Origin: JAXGTO01 sp040774885
Lineage (GTDB): Bacteria; Actinomycetota; Coriobacteriia; Coriobacteriales; Eggerthellaceae
Direction: 5' to 3'
Assembly (NCBI GenBank): GCA_040774885.1
Contig: JAXGTO010000017.1
Coordinates: forward strand, 1 to 52,798
DNA length: 52,798 bases
The notes under the pieces were generated by a model. The model saw only the letters and a list, made by a program, of their open reading frames with translations, made no database searches and was not told the DNA's origin. The translations under genes were made by a program, and so were the position numbers. Each line of letters opens with the position of its first letter. The stretch's first letter is position 1. This document shows, piece after piece, positions 10,725 to 19,475 of the stretch.

Positions 10725-11693
10725 ATGGTAACGTTCATCATCGCCGCAGCAGTCGGTGTTCTCATCGGCTTGTTGTCGGGTCTTCTGGGCATCGGCGGCG
10801 GCACCGTCATGGTTCCCATTTTCCGTCTTGGCTTCGGCATGCAGGCCATCCAGGCCACAGCCACTTCGCTGTTCACCATCATCCCGACTTCGCTGGCGGG
10901 ATGCGTTACGCATCTGCGCAACAAAACCTGCGTTCCGCGTTTGGGGCTGGCAGCCGGCATCGGCGGTGCCTGCACCTCTCCGGTGGGCGTGTGGCTGGCC
11001 AGCCTGTCGCCTTCTTGGGCCATCATGCTGGCGACGGCCATCATCATCGCGTATTCGGCAGTCACCATGCTGCGCAAAGCGCATGCTCTGCCTTCGGGCA
11101 AGGCGGTTGACATCGAAGCCCATTCCGCGTCCCAGAAAAAGGCCACGGAAGGGGAATCGGCTTCCGCAGCGTCTTCTATTTGCGCCCCTGCAACCGCGGC
11201 GGCAACCGCAAGTACCTCGGCTTGCGCTGCTCCTGCTTCCCAGACGACCTCCGCAACCGCAAACGCTGCAGCCGCGGCGCCAGCTGCGACAGGCATCGAA
11301 ACGCCGGTCTTGTCGCGGTCCGCCCTGTTCAAAGGCGCGCTCATCGGCCTGGCAGCCGGCTTGGCCTCGGGCTATGTGGGCGTGGGCGGCGGATTCATCA
11401 TGGTGCCGCTGTTCATCAGTTTGCTGGGCCTTCCCATGAAGCTCACTTCGGGCACTTCGCTCATTGCCGTCACCATTCTTGCCATCCCCGGAACGGCGGA
11501 ACACTTGATGATGGGCAATGTCGACGTGGTGGCCGGCATCGCCATGGCGGTCGGATCGATTCCCGGCGCGCTCGTCGGCGCCCAGTTCGTCAAGAAGATT
11601 CCCGAGCGCACCCTTCGTTATGTCTTCGGCATCGTGCTGTTGGTTACTGCCGTCATCTTGGTGGTCAACGAGTTCGTGCCGGGTCTGGCATAA
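10725..11693 (+). CDS. TauE/SafE family anion permease with long Ala/Ser/Thr linker
   Basis: A 322-residue membrane protein built from two homologous halves, each opening with the family glycine motif: SGLLGIGGGTVMVP near the start and GYVGVGGGFIMVP in the second half. Members export or import sulfite, sulfonates and related organosulfur anions. The halves are joined by an unusual hydrophilic stretch of about 75 residues (roughly 120-195), almost entirely Ala, Ser and Thr with some acidic residues; typical members have only a short cytosolic loop here. It lies directly downstream of the glycosyltransferase-like gene and 67 bases before the LytS-type kinase. The substrate is not determinable. 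Confidence 0.87.
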   Translation: MVTFIIAAAVGVLIGLLSGLLGIGGGTVMVPIFRLGFGMQAIQATATSLFTIIPTSLAGCVTHLRNKTCVPRLGLAAGIGGACTSPVGVWLASLSPSWAIMLATAIIIAYSAVTMLRKAHALPSGKAVDIEAHSASQKKATEGESASAASSICAPATAAATASTSACAAPASQTTSATANAAAAAPAATGIETPVLSRSALFKGALIGLAAGLASGYVGVGGGFIMVPLFISLLGLPMKLTSGTSLIAVTILAIPGTAEHLMMGNVDVVAGIAMAVGSIPGALVGAQFVKKIPERTLRYVFGIVLLVTAVILVVNEFVPGLA

Positions 11694-11760
11694 TAGGGGG
11701 AGTCCCGCCCCGCAGTTCCCTATGCGGTGCGGCTTGGGCGATGTTGGAAGGCGAAACTCC

Positions 11761-13071
11761 ATGACCGTTACGCGACAGACGAAATACTTGGTGGCAGAAG
11801 TAATCGCCTTGGTTACGGCCATGATATCCGGCGCTGCGCTCATTACTTCGCTCATCGATGCCAACCGGAATATCGGCATCATGTTCATTGCCGGCATGGC
11901 GTTCACCGCCTGCCTCATCATCGAGATCCGCTTGTGGATCGACCCCGATCGCGTGCGTGCTTCCCAAAGCCAGTCGGTGCTCAATTTGGCCAGCGAAACG
12001 TTGGAGGCCATGGCCGACGGCCTTACCGAAAGAGCAGCCCAAAGCGTTTGCGATACGTTGCTTCCTGCCACACGCGCCATCGCCGTGGCCATCACCGATA
12101 CCGAAGTCATCTTGGGCTACTCTGGCAGCGACAAAGCGCTCAACCCCACCGATGCTCCCATTCGCACGGCGGCAACGCATGGCGTGCTCGAAACCGGTCA
12201 GATGCGCGTGATGAGAAGCGCCGCCGAAATCGGATTTCCCAACAAGCGCACTTCCATCAATGCCGCCATCATCGTGCCGCTCAAGGTGTCGGACGAAGTG
12301 GTGGGCACGCTGAAGTTCTACTATCCCAACCCGCGCCAGATAAACGAAACGCAGAAGAGCATCGCCGCCGGTTTCGGCGAATTGCTTTCCACCCAGATGG
12401 CCGCCGGCGCGCTCGAACAGCAAAAGAAGCTGGCCACCAGCATGGAGCTCAAGGCGCTCCAAAGCCAGATCAACCCCCACTTCCTGTTCAACACCATCAA
12501 CACCATCGCCAGCTTCATCCGCACTGACCCCGATAAAGCCCGCGTGCTGCTGCGCGAATTCGCCGCATTCTACCGTGCCACGTTGGAAGATGCCGAAGAC
12601 CTCATCTTGCTGACACGCGAAATCGCCCAAACCGAGCGCTACCTGCAGTTCGAAATCGCCCGTTTCGGCGAGGATCGCCTGGCCATAGAATCCGAAATCC
12701 CCGATTCGCTCGATGCCGTTCGCGTGCCTGCGTTCATGGTCCAGCCGCTGGTTGAAAATGCCGTCAAGCATGCGATGCCGGCTACGGGCAAGCTCACCAT
12801 CCGCGTGGAGGCCCGCACCGACGGGCCCGATGTGATCATCGAAATCATCGACGACGGAATCGGCATGGACCAAGAGACCCGCGACAACATCATGCAGGTG
12901 GAAAGCCAGACGGGCTTGGGCATTGCCGTGCGCAACATCAAAGACCGCATACTGGGCTATTACGGACCCGAGTCGTACATGAAGGTGGAAAGCACCGAAG
13001 GCCAGGGAACCACCATCACCCTGCTGCTGAAAGACGGCACCAGCCATGTGGAAGAAGAAGCGGCCGTCTAG
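11761..13071 (+). CDS. LytS/YehU-type sensor histidine kinase
   Basis: A 436-residue two-component kinase. Two N-terminal membrane helices (about 9-30 and 38-60) are followed by a GAF-like sensor region (about 75-225). The His_kinase domain has LQSQINPHFLFNTI with the phospho-acceptor H240, and the HATPase carries QPLVENAVKHA, DDGIGM and GLGIAVRN. The full set of N and G boxes is present, so it should be active. This class pairs with LytTR response regulators, and one follows after an unusually long 308-base gap. The ATG at 11761 has GGAAGGCG upstream; the frame opening at 11518 overlaps the permease gene and is not the start. Confidence 0.93.
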   Translation: MTVTRQTKYLVAEVIALVTAMISGAALITSLIDANRNIGIMFIAGMAFTACLIIEIRLWIDPDRVRASQSQSVLNLASETLEAMADGLTERAAQSVCDTLLPATRAIAVAITDTEVILGYSGSDKALNPTDAPIRTAATHGVLETGQMRVMRSAAEIGFPNKRTSINAAIIVPLKVSDEVVGTLKFYYPNPRQINETQKSIAAGFGELLSTQMAAGALEQQKKLATSMELKALQSQINPHFLFNTINTIASFIRTDPDKARVLLREFAAFYRATLEDAEDLILLTREIAQTERYLQFEIARFGEDRLAIESEIPDSLDAVRVPAFMVQPLVENAVKHAMPATGKLTIRVEARTDGPDVIIEIIDDGIGMDQETRDNIMQVESQTGLGIAVRNIKDRILGYYGPESYMKVESTEGQGTTITLLLKDGTSHVEEEAAV

Positions 13072-13379
13072 CGCCTGCGGTTGCATGAGCCTCCTGCGCC
13101 GCTAAAGGCAATTGCTCCGTGGTCCCAATATGCATGATTGGCCGTCTTTTGTTGGGCGGAAGCTTCTCTTTACAGCCAGCACATATGGCATCTATATGAA
13201 CGAATGGCACTTATACCTGCAGATAAATGATTGGATTTTCGAAATGTATCACAATCGTTCATAGGTTGAATTGGGTCGTCAACGGATGGCTTTATCGGGG
13301 TTTACCGAGCGCAGATGGACTATACTAAGGCCTACACCCAAGAGAGGCCCCTTGCAGGTTGGCACAAGGAGGATGCACC
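13072..13379 (+). other. AT-rich 308-base gap between kinase and regulator
   Basis: This interval is clearly richer in A+T than its neighbours. It holds a -10-like TATACT at 13321-13326 with TTTACC 14 bases upstream, and AAGGAGGA just before the regulator GTG. Repeated ATGATTGG words occur at 13134 and 13228. A 44-codon ATG frame at 13130-13264 has no ribosome-binding site and is not called as a gene. The gap may hold binding sites for the LytTR protein, which is inference. Confidence 0.45.
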
Positions 13380-14093
13380 GTGCTGAAGGCAATAATCGTC
13401 GATGATGAGGCTCCCGCCCGCTCGGAACTCAAGTTCCTGTTAGACGAGCTCGGCCAAACCGAAGTGGTGGCTGAAGCCGCCAGCGTGCGCGAAGCCATCG
13501 AGAAACTCAAGGAATATCCCTGCGACGTGATGTTCCTGGACATAAACATGCCCGAAGCTTCCGGCTTGCAGCTGGCCGAGGCCCTGCAGCATCTCAAGTT
13601 CCCGCCTGCCGTGGTGTTCGTCACCGCCTACAGCGAATTCGCCTTGGATGCCTTCAAGGTCAATGCCATCGATTACTTGGTAAAGCCCGTCGAAACCGAG
13701 CGGCTCAGCCAGGCGCTCGCCCGCGTGCGTGAACACGTTTCGCTTCATGCCAAGGTGCAAAAACTCGAACGCATTCCCGTCGAAAAAGCCGGCAAGAAGA
13801 TTCTCATCGGCATCGACAACATCCGCTATGTCATGGCGCGCGACGACTACGCGTATCTTCAGACCGACGAAGACCGCTACTTCAGCACGGTAAGTTTGGC
13901 CCAGCTTGAAAAACGCTTGGATGGCCATGGCTTTTTCCGCGTGCACCGCGGTTATCTGGTCAACCTGTCAAAGGTGGCAGAAGTCGAGTCGGTATCGGGC
14001 GGCACGTTGCTTCTTACGCTCGACGGCTGCGAAGACAAGATTCCCGTTTCTCGCCGTCGCGTCTCCGCGCTGAAAAAGGCCCTCGGGTTGTAA
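13380..14093 (+). CDS. LytTR-family response regulator
   Basis: A 237-residue regulator. The receiver domain (about 1-120) has the acidic pocket VDDE at 7-10, phospho-acceptor D54 in FLDINMP, the TAY switch and the KPVE lysine. The C-terminal LytTR DNA-binding domain (about 138-235) includes FFRVHRGYLVNL and IPVSRRRVSALKKAL. It should act as the output of the LytS-type kinase upstream. I chose GTG at 13380 because AAGGAGGA ends about 6 bases before it; the in-frame TTG at 13359 has no such site. It ends 7 bases before the K+ channel gene, so it may be co-transcribed with both ion channels. Confidence 0.93.
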   Translation: MLKAIIVDDEAPARSELKFLLDELGQTEVVAEAASVREAIEKLKEYPCDVMFLDINMPEASGLQLAEALQHLKFPPAVVFVTAYSEFALDAFKVNAIDYLVKPVETERLSQALARVREHVSLHAKVQKLERIPVEKAGKKILIGIDNIRYVMARDDYAYLQTDEDRYFSTVSLAQLEKRLDGHGFFRVHRGYLVNLSKVAEVESVSGGTLLLTLDGCEDKIPVSRRRVSALKKALGL

Positions 14094-14100
14094 GCGTCGC

Positions 14101-15138
14101 ATGGACGCGACGCCTTCATCTGCCGATCCTCGCTCACTTCCATTCAAGCAGCGCGTTTACCGTGCGCTTGAAGACCCGTTCCATGCCACGGCTGCTGGGC
14201 GCCTGTTCAGCGTCGTGCTCTTCTTGTTCATCGTCATCAATCTGGTGCTGGTGTTCCTCGATGTCGACGCTTCTTCGTCGGCGGCCTTCCAAGCTGGCGC
14301 TTCCGTGTTCGAAATCGCTTCGATCATCTTGTTCGGCGTGGAATACGCTTTGCGCGTTTGGACAGCCGACCTGCTCCACACCCAGGTGGGGCCTGCCCGC
14401 GCCCGCATGCGCTACGTGCTTTCCCCTATGGGATTGGTGGACCTGTTCGCCTTCCTCCCCAGCTTGATGCCTTTCTTCTTCCCGCTGGATGCCCGCATCA
14501 TCAAGTCCATTCGCCTGATCCGCCTGGCGCGCCTGTTCAAGGTGACGCGCTATATGGAGGGCGTGGCTTCCATCGGCCGCGTGTTCCGCGAGCGCGCCAA
14601 CCAGATACTGTCGGCATGCATGGTGCTGGTGCTGTTGATCATCGTTGCGGCGGTCTTGGTGTATGAAGCGGAGCATTCCGTGCAGCCCCAGGCGTTCGAC
14701 AGCGTATGGACGGCCCTGTACTGGGCCATGACCACCATCACCACCACCGGATACGGGGACATCACGCCCGTGACGGCGTTGGGCCGCGGACTCACGTTCA
14801 TCATCATGATGCTCGCAATCGGCATCGTTGCCATTCCCGCCGGCATCTTGAGCGCCGGATTCGTCGAAGAGACCCGTCGTCTGCGCGAACGCCCGCATCG
14901 CACGATGGAAGGCAGGGGGGTCCGATTCGCGTCTGGATCGTCCGACGCGGCTGAAGCTTCCGAAGACGCGGCAGTGGCAGGCGCGGGCATATCCGCCGAT
15001 CTGCGACAATCGGGTGGATCGCCCGAAACGTCCGAGCCAACCGGCAAGCGCTTCTGCCCCTATTGCGGCGCGCGCCTTTCGTATGCGCAAGACCCCGATG
15101 CCCGATTCTGCGACGCTTGCGGGAAGGACCTGCGATGA
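14101..15138 (+). CDS. Voltage-gated K+ channel with C-terminal zinc ribbon
   Basis: A 345-residue six-helix channel subunit: S1 (about 36-55), S2 (71-89), S3 (112-127), an S4 with regularly spaced Arg/Lys (RIIKSIRLIRLARLFKVTRY, 132-151), S5 (170-189), the selectivity filter TTTGYGD (214-220) and S6 (231-255). The tail (260-315) is low-complexity Ala/Ser/Glu and ends in a rubredoxin-like zinc ribbon with C319, C322, C337 and C340 (CPYCG...CDACG). The channel core is canonical; the ribbon on it is unusual. It starts 7 bases after the LytTR regulator without a clear ribosome site, and its stop overlaps the CLC start as ATGA, implying coordinated synthesis of a K+ and an anion channel. Confidence 0.93.
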   Translation: MDATPSSADPRSLPFKQRVYRALEDPFHATAAGRLFSVVLFLFIVINLVLVFLDVDASSSAAFQAGASVFEIASIILFGVEYALRVWTADLLHTQVGPARARMRYVLSPMGLVDLFAFLPSLMPFFFPLDARIIKSIRLIRLARLFKVTRYMEGVASIGRVFRERANQILSACMVLVLLIIVAAVLVYEAEHSVQPQAFDSVWTALYWAMTTITTTGYGDITPVTALGRGLTFIIMMLAIGIVAIPAGILSAGFVEETRRLRERPHRTMEGRGVRFASGSSDAAEASEDAAVAGAGISADLRQSGGSPETSEPTGKRFCPYCGARLSYAQDPDARFCDACGKDLR

Positions 15139-16511
15139 CCCCGACGCCCAAGTCCTCCAGCTCGAAGGACGCAGCAACGCCCGCCACTTCCGAACAGGCG
15201 AAAACACCCGTCAGCTCCAAGGCGGCCGATGCGCCCCAGCACCCTTTGTTGCGCACCCATCCCGCCCGCGTGCTGCTGTATTTGGTGTTCGTGCTGGTGG
15301 TCGGTGCTATCTCCGGCGCATTCGTGTGGGTCTTCTTCTTGGTTATGAATACGGGAATCGACCTTCTTTGGACGGCGCTCCCTACCGCACTGGGCTCGCC
15401 GTGGTTCTATTCGCTGATCGTTTGCATTATCGGCGGCGTGGTCATTGGGCTGTGGGAGCGGCGTGTGGGCCCCTTGCCGCCCAGCCTTCATGAGGTCATG
15501 GCCAGCGTCAAGCGCGACAACCGCTACCCCTACGACAAGCTGGGCATCAGCAGCGTGTCGGCTATTCTCCCCTTGCTGTTCGGCGGCAGCGTGGGCCCCG
15601 AAGCCGGGCTGACCGGCGCCATCGCAGGGCTGTGCACCTGGGTGGGCGATCGGATGAAGCTTGCCAAAGGCGAGCTCGAAGCGCTTACCAGCGTGGGGCT
15701 GTCCGCTACCTTGGGTGCCGTGTTCAATGCACCGCTGTTCGCCTTTGTCGCCCCCATGGAGGGTGACGGGGAAGGCGAGCCCGCCGTGGTGTTTCCCGGC
15801 CGCACCAAGTTGATGCTCAACATCACGGCCATTTGCGGTGCCGTGGGCGCCTTCATGGGACTGGGTGCGTTGTTCGGCGGAAGCGACGGCTTGTATCGCT
15901 TTACCGCCATCGAGGTGGGCGGCACTGAGTTTGCCTGGGCCATTCCCCTGGCCGTTGCGGGTGCGTTGTTGGGGCTGCTGTACAATGCGGCCGATGCGGG
16001 TACGTCGCGGCTGGGCTATGCGCTGCGGCATACGCCGGTGGTGCGCGCTGTTATCACAGGGGCCCTGCTGGGCGCGGTGGGCTGCGTGCTTCCCTACACC
16101 ATGTTCGCCGGCGAAAGCCAGATGGCCCCTGTGGTGGCCGGGTACACTGGCATGGCGGCCGGCGTGCTTCTGGCTACGGGCACCGTCAAGCTGATCATGG
16201 GCCCGTTGTGTTTCAACGGCGGGTGGCGCGGAGGCAATATTTTCCCCGTAATCTTCGCCGGCGTTGCGTTCGGGTTGGGCTGCAGCCTGCTGACCGGCGC
16301 CGATGCGGCGTTTTGCTGTGCGGTGATTTGCGGCGCGTTGTGCGGGGGAGTCATGCGCAAGCCGCTTACCGTCATCATGCTGCTGGTGCTGTGTTTCCCG
16401 GTAAAGGCGCTGGTGTTCGTGGGGCTGGCTGCCTGCCTGGGCAGCGTCGTTCCCATTCCCAAATGGATGCGCAAGTCCGACCCTGCAGACGAATCGGCAA
16501 AGGCCGCCTGA
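15135..16511 (+). CDS. CLC-superfamily anion channel, YfeO-like, gating Glu replaced
   Basis: A 458-residue membrane protein of the chloride channel/antiporter superfamily with about ten hydrophobic segments and a disordered Ser/Ala-rich N-terminus (1-40). The CLC helix-F motif appears as FGGSVGPEAGLTG (149-161). Where classical antiporters have the gating glutamate in GREGP, this protein has Val153, as expected for a channel or a divergent YfeO-like carrier rather than a 2Cl-/H+ exchanger. Other landmarks are GAVFNAPLFAF and the late FNGGWRGGNIFPVIFAG. The ATG is embedded in the K+ channel stop (ATGA), so translation is coupled. The frame open from 15063 is not used. Confidence 0.85.
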   Translation: MTPTPKSSSSKDAATPATSEQAKTPVSSKAADAPQHPLLRTHPARVLLYLVFVLVVGAISGAFVWVFFLVMNTGIDLLWTALPTALGSPWFYSLIVCIIGGVVIGLWERRVGPLPPSLHEVMASVKRDNRYPYDKLGISSVSAILPLLFGGSVGPEAGLTGAIAGLCTWVGDRMKLAKGELEALTSVGLSATLGAVFNAPLFAFVAPMEGDGEGEPAVVFPGRTKLMLNITAICGAVGAFMGLGALFGGSDGLYRFTAIEVGGTEFAWAIPLAVAGALLGLLYNAADAGTSRLGYALRHTPVVRAVITGALLGAVGCVLPYTMFAGESQMAPVVAGYTGMAAGVLLATGTVKLIMGPLCFNGGWRGGNIFPVIFAGVAFGLGCSLLTGADAAFCCAVICGALCGGVMRKPLTVIMLLVLCFPVKALVFVGLAACLGSVVPIPKWMRKSDPADESAKAA

Positions 16512-16562
16512 CCCAACGGATTTCTTGCGGTCGTTCCACCTTCCGCTTGCCCCGCCAATCGG

Positions 16563-16568
16563 TATAAT
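16563..16568 (+). promoter_or_regulatory. -10 box (TATAAT) for the hybrid kinase gene
   Basis: A perfect TATAAT 28 bases before the ATG at 16596; the best upstream hexamer (TTCCGC at 16541) is poor. GGGAAGGAA at 16579-16587 is the ribosome site. Confidence 0.65.
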
Positions 16569-16595
16569 GGGCGCAATTCGGGGAAGGAATCAGCT

Positions 16596-19388
16596 ATGTC
16601 GCAACGCGCGATTCGGGCTCTATCTGTCGTTTTTGCCATCTGCGGTCTTGCCGTGCTCATCGGCGCTGCGACGTTGTTCCCTGCAACGGCTTTCGCTGAC
16701 GACGGCCAGCGCACAGTGCGTGTGGCGCTCCCTGTAAACGATGGGATCAATGAAATCGATGCTACCGGCGACCTTACCGGCTACAACTACGATTACCTGC
16801 AAGTGCTTTCCCAATACACCGGATGGAACTGCCAATACTCGACGTTTGATGCTGATAGCGCTGACGAATCCATAATGGCGGCCATGCAGGCCGTGCAATC
16901 GGGCGAAGCCGACCTCATGGGCCCCATGGTCAAAACGGACTCCGCGCAGGCCGCTTTTGCGTTCCCCGAAGAAAGCTACGGCACGGTGTACACGACGCTT
17001 TCGGCGCTCGAGAACTGTCGTTTGAACGAAACCAACTTCACCGACCGAAGCCCTTTGCGTGTGGCGGCTATCGCAACCGCCGATACGCGCAATGCCGAAG
17101 TGACTGCCTTCCTCGATGGGCTGGGAGCGACGTACGAGTTGGTGTATTGCCAGTCGGCGGATGAGCAGTATCAGGCGCTCGAAGAAGGCACCGCCGACGT
17201 TCTTGTGGCCACCAGTCTGAGCTCGTTTCCCGGTACCCGTCGCGTGGCCGACTTTGCGGCCAAGCCCTACTATTTCGTCACGTCCAAAGGCAACGAGGCG
17301 CTTCTTTCCGAAATGGACGAGGGCATCCAGGCTCTTTCCTACGTGCGCCCCACTTTCAAAAAAGAACTCGATGAATCCCATTTCGGTTCGGTGTCATCGG
17401 ACTTCAAGCTCACCGAAGACCAGACGAAGATGTTCTCTGAAAAAGGGACGTTTCGGGTGCTGTGCCGCTACGACGATGCGCCCTACGTGAAAAAGGGCAC
17501 TGATGGAATGCCGACCGGCTTGATCGGGGAGATCCTCAAAGACTATGCGGACCAAGTGGGAATCGCGCTCGATTTCACCTTCGCCGATAATGAAGCCGAT
17601 ATAGCAACTTTGCTTAAAACGGGTGACTACGATTGCGTGATAGGCATTCCGCTGTCCACGTCCCTGTGCCGCGATTGCGGCTTCGTCAAATCCAGCCGCA
17701 TCACCGACGTCGACCTGGTCAAGGCCACACGAACCGGCATGGAAACAGCACCTTCCGAATCTGTTATAGGCGTGTATCGTTACCAAGCCGACCAGATCAA
17801 TCTTTCGCAATATAAAGAAGTTCGCCAGTATGACTCGGCAGATGATTGCATGGCGGCGGTTGAAAAGGGAGAAATCGATGCCGCTTGCGGCACCCGCGCG
17901 GTCATCGACTACTGCAACGCCGAACGCAACATGGGGTTGATCGTTTCCGACATGGAGGGGAGCAAGCAAGAGATCGCCATCGGGCTTTCCAAAAACCTTG
18001 GATACGATTTCATTTCGGCCACCAACACCTATTTGCGCGACGTTCCCGACATCACGGTCACGGCGTATCTTTCCACAGCGAACCAGCATGACGATGCCAA
18101 CCGCCCCGAGCGGTTCGTCAAAGCCTACCCGTTGCAGGTGGGCTTGGCGTTGGCTCTCGTTATCTCGGCCATCGCCGTGGTCATCATGCTGGTCGTCTAC
18201 AGCTCCAAGAACACGCGCCGTCGCGTCGAGCTCGAAAAGGCCAATTCCGCCAAAAGCGAATTCCTCTCACGTATGAGCCACGACATGCGCACGCCCATGA
18301 ACGGCATTTTGGGGCTCACCGAGCTCATGCGAAGCAAAACCGACCTTGATGAGATTCGCGATGACCTTTCGCAGTTGTCCATCACCGGCAGATACCTGCT
18401 CAATCTCATCAACGACACGCTTGATATGAGCCGCATCGAGTCAGGCAACCTGGAACTGCGCCCGCGCCCCGTCGATATCCGCGATGTGCTTAAAAACGTC
18501 GTGGCAAACGCCCGCATCCAGGCGCAGGAAAAGGGCGTTGAATTCGAAGTGCAATGTCCGGACATAACGCCCAACCAGACGATGCACGTCGTAGCCGACG
18601 CTCCGCATCTGGAACAGATATTCATGAATCTCATCTCCAATGCCATCAAGTACACGCCGACGGGAAACAAAGTCACCCTTTCCGCTGTGCTTGAGCCATG
18701 TCCCGAAGGACAGGTGGCTTACCGCTGCATCGTTCGCGATACCGGCATCGGCATGAGCGAAGATTTTCTGCCGCGGGTATTCGATGCCTTCGTGCAAGAA
18801 AACCGAGAAGGCACCGAACGGCAGGAAGGCACTGGGCTGGGAATGGCCATCGTCAAGAAGCTGGTCGATCTTATGGATGGCACCATCTCCATCGACAGCA
18901 CCGTGGACGAGGGCACCGAGGTGACGGTCATTTTGGGGTTCCCGGCGTACCAGGGGAGCTTAGAGACGCAGGATGCCTCATCGCTCGATGACTTCGATGC
19001 CCTCAAGGACGCTCGGATCCTCTTGTGCGAAGACAACGACCTCAATGCGAGCATCGCCGTGCAACTGCTCGCAAAGAAAGAGATCCAGGTGGATGTGGCC
19101 GGCGACGGGGCCGAGGGGCTGTGGCGCTTCGAGTCGTCAGACGTGGGACACTACGATGCCATTCTCATGGACGTCCGCATGCCGAAGATGGACGGATTGG
19201 AAGCAACGCGTGCCATTCGCAAGCTCGATCGCCCCGATGCGGCTTCCATTCCCATCGTGGCCATGACGGCCAACGCCTTCGACGAAGACAGGGAATGCTC
19301 CCACGAAGCGGGCATGAATGACCATCTGGCCAAGCCGTTCGACCCGGATCAACTCTATCGGATGCTGGCACGTCTCATCGTCCGCTGA
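16596..19388 (+). CDS. Hybrid sensor kinase with two solute-binding sensor domains (BvgS-like)
   Basis: A 930-residue membrane kinase. A signal/anchor segment (1-35) is followed by two extracytoplasmic type-3 solute-binding folds (about 40-250 and 280-500), recognisable from TVRVALPVN...GYNYDYLQVLS and FRVLCRYDDAPYV...GLIGEILKDYA. Then a transmembrane helix (about 512-535), HisKA with H562 in RMSHDMRTPMNG, HATPase with NLISNAIKYTP, DTGIGM and GTGLGMAIV, and a receiver domain with D859 in LMDVRMPKMDG and KPF. There is no HPt domain or output domain, so a separate phosphotransfer or response protein elsewhere is likely. The architecture suggests sensing of amino acids or similar small solutes. 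It is monocistronic, with its own -10. Confidence 0.93.
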   Translation: MSQRAIRALSVVFAICGLAVLIGAATLFPATAFADDGQRTVRVALPVNDGINEIDATGDLTGYNYDYLQVLSQYTGWNCQYSTFDADSADESIMAAMQAVQSGEADLMGPMVKTDSAQAAFAFPEESYGTVYTTLSALENCRLNETNFTDRSPLRVAAIATADTRNAEVTAFLDGLGATYELVYCQSADEQYQALEEGTADVLVATSLSSFPGTRRVADFAAKPYYFVTSKGNEALLSEMDEGIQALSYVRPTFKKELDESHFGSVSSDFKLTEDQTKMFSEKGTFRVLCRYDDAPYVKKGTDGMPTGLIGEILKDYADQVGIALDFTFADNEADIATLLKTGDYDCVIGIPLSTSLCRDCGFVKSSRITDVDLVKATRTGMETAPSESVIGVYRYQADQINLSQYKEVRQYDSADDCMAAVEKGEIDAACGTRAVIDYCNAERNMGLIVSDMEGSKQEIAIGLSKNLGYDFISATNTYLRDVPDITVTAYLSTANQHDDANRPERFVKAYPLQVGLALALVISAIAVVIMLVVYSSKNTRRRVELEKANSAKSEFLSRMSHDMRTPMNGILGLTELMRSKTDLDEIRDDLSQLSITGRYLLNLINDTLDMSRIESGNLELRPRPVDIRDVLKNVVANARIQAQEKGVEFEVQCPDITPNQTMHVVADAPHLEQIFMNLISNAIKYTPTGNKVTLSAVLEPCPEGQVAYRCIVRDTGIGMSEDFLPRVFDAFVQENREGTERQEGTGLGMAIVKKLVDLMDGTISIDSTVDEGTEVTVILGFPAYQGSLETQDASSLDDFDALKDARILLCEDNDLNASIAVQLLAKKEIQVDVAGDGAEGLWRFESSDVGHYDAILMDVRMPKMDGLEATRAIRKLDRPDAASIPIVAMTANAFDEDRECSHEAGMNDHLAKPFDPDQLYRMLARLIVR

Positions 19389-19440
19389 GCGCGTGTACCA
19401 CACAAAGCATCCACGATAGGTTTCTGACGCTGCGCGCCTT

Positions 19441-19449
19441 TGGTAGAAT
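19441..19449 (+). promoter_or_regulatory. Extended -10 promoter (TGG-TAGAAT) for pgi
   Basis: TGG plus TAGAAT (19444-19449), with TTTCTG at 19421-19426 as a weak -35 at 17-base spacing. The predicted leader is about 20 bases, just enough for GAAAGAAGGA at 19463-19472. Confidence 0.6.
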
Positions 19450-19475
19450 GGGCCGACCGTCAGAAAGAAGGACCT

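Noticed and set aside
13130..13264. 44-codon ATG frame rich in Trp, Tyr and His between kinase and regulator
   Set aside because: No ribosome-binding site, low complexity start, and the region is AT-rich intergenic sequence. Kept only as part of the gap description.
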